Below, in pieces: positions 63,942 through 64,000 of a stretch of 64,000 nt of DNA. A program made the position numbers and the translations under genes. This DNA is from Vibrio sp. CK2-1. Lineage in GTDB: Bacteria > Pseudomonadota > Gammaproteobacteria > Enterobacterales > Vibrionaceae. The DNA is taken from contig NZ_JAKKCJ010000001.1 of the NCBI RefSeq assembly GCF_021726515.1, positions 248,001 through 312,000 of the forward strand. Direction: 5' to 3'. The notes under the pieces were generated by a model. It saw only the letters and a list, made by a program, of their open reading frames with translations, had not been told where the DNA came from and did no database searches. Positions within the stretch are counted from its first letter, which is position 1; each line of letters starts with the position of its first letter.

Positions 63942-64000
63942 ATGATTGAATTGAAACAACTAACCAAACGCTTTGGCGAACATCCTGTGGTACAAAATGC
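63942..64000 (+). CDS. Ferric-siderophore ABC importer ATPase (start only)
   Basis: The ATG at 63942 opens a frame MIELKQLTKRFGEHPVVQN that runs off the window. LKQLTKRFG...VVQN is the usual first strand of ABC ATPases before Walker A. It completes the binding protein-permease-permease-ATPase operon. Confidence 0.8.
   Translation, partial: MIELKQLTKRFGEHPVVQN

Overview
The window looks like a piece of a chromosome from a Vibrionaceae-type gammaproteobacterium. This rests on gene families and gene order: a nap operon ending in a 45-residue membrane protein known from Vibrio and Photobacterium, cra next to fruBKA, and a glycine-cleavage cluster with an XRE-cupin gene between gcvT and gcvH. It also rests on the AT-rich composition and the dense bidirectional terminators. 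No rRNA, tRNA, CRISPR array, prophage or insertion-sequence transposase was seen.

Region by region. 1-1.5 kb: the end of a periplasmic nitrate reductase operon (napA end, napB, napC, small membrane protein). 1.6-9.6 kb: an eight-gene set bounded by terminators (ABC importer of four genes, MocR regulator, class III aminotransferase, TauE/SafE exporter, SDR reductase). Its content matches the taurine-to-isethionate nitrogen-scavenging set described in Chromohalobacter. 9.7-15.3 kb: glutathione peroxidase, then nirB-nirD-FNT channel-cobA (nitrite to ammonium, with siroheme supply) behind an FNR-like box. 15.3-20 kb: small housekeeping and hypothetical genes and a DEAD-box helicase. 20.1-25.4 kb: cra and fruBKA with three Cra operators. 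25.5-30.8 kb: a long RluA-type pseudouridine synthase and a 1178-residue lipoprotein with eight calcium-binding type repeats and four copies of an unrecognised domain. 31.1-38.4 kb: glycine cleavage genes (gcvT with an AGCS symporter on one strand, gcvH-gcvP on the other) with two PurR-like boxes. 38.5-41.1 kb: two toxin-antitoxin modules (BrnTA, HipA-like). 41.2-43.1 kb: a tandem pair of alpha/beta-hydrolase-like paralogues. 43.3-49.1 kb: mannosylglycerate uptake and hydrolysis (mngB, mngA, mngR). 49.2-55.4 kb: nitroreductase, SDR, LysR, an orphan MetQ lipoprotein, a MITE-like inverted-repeat element, a Fic protein and two small proteins. 55.7-58.8 kb: a TRAP transporter with a CRP-like site. 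58.9-60.9 kb: ohr, its MarR-type regulator and a PL7 alginate lyase. 61.0-64.0 kb: a Fur-boxed ferric-siderophore ABC importer running off the edge.

Taken together this is a coastal or marine facultative anaerobe's nutrient-scavenging region: nitrate and nitrite ammonification, organosulfonate nitrogen, fructose, glycine, mannosylglycerate (an algal osmolyte), alginate, dicarboxylate-type acids and iron. Function calls come from reading motifs in the translations; no database search was possible.
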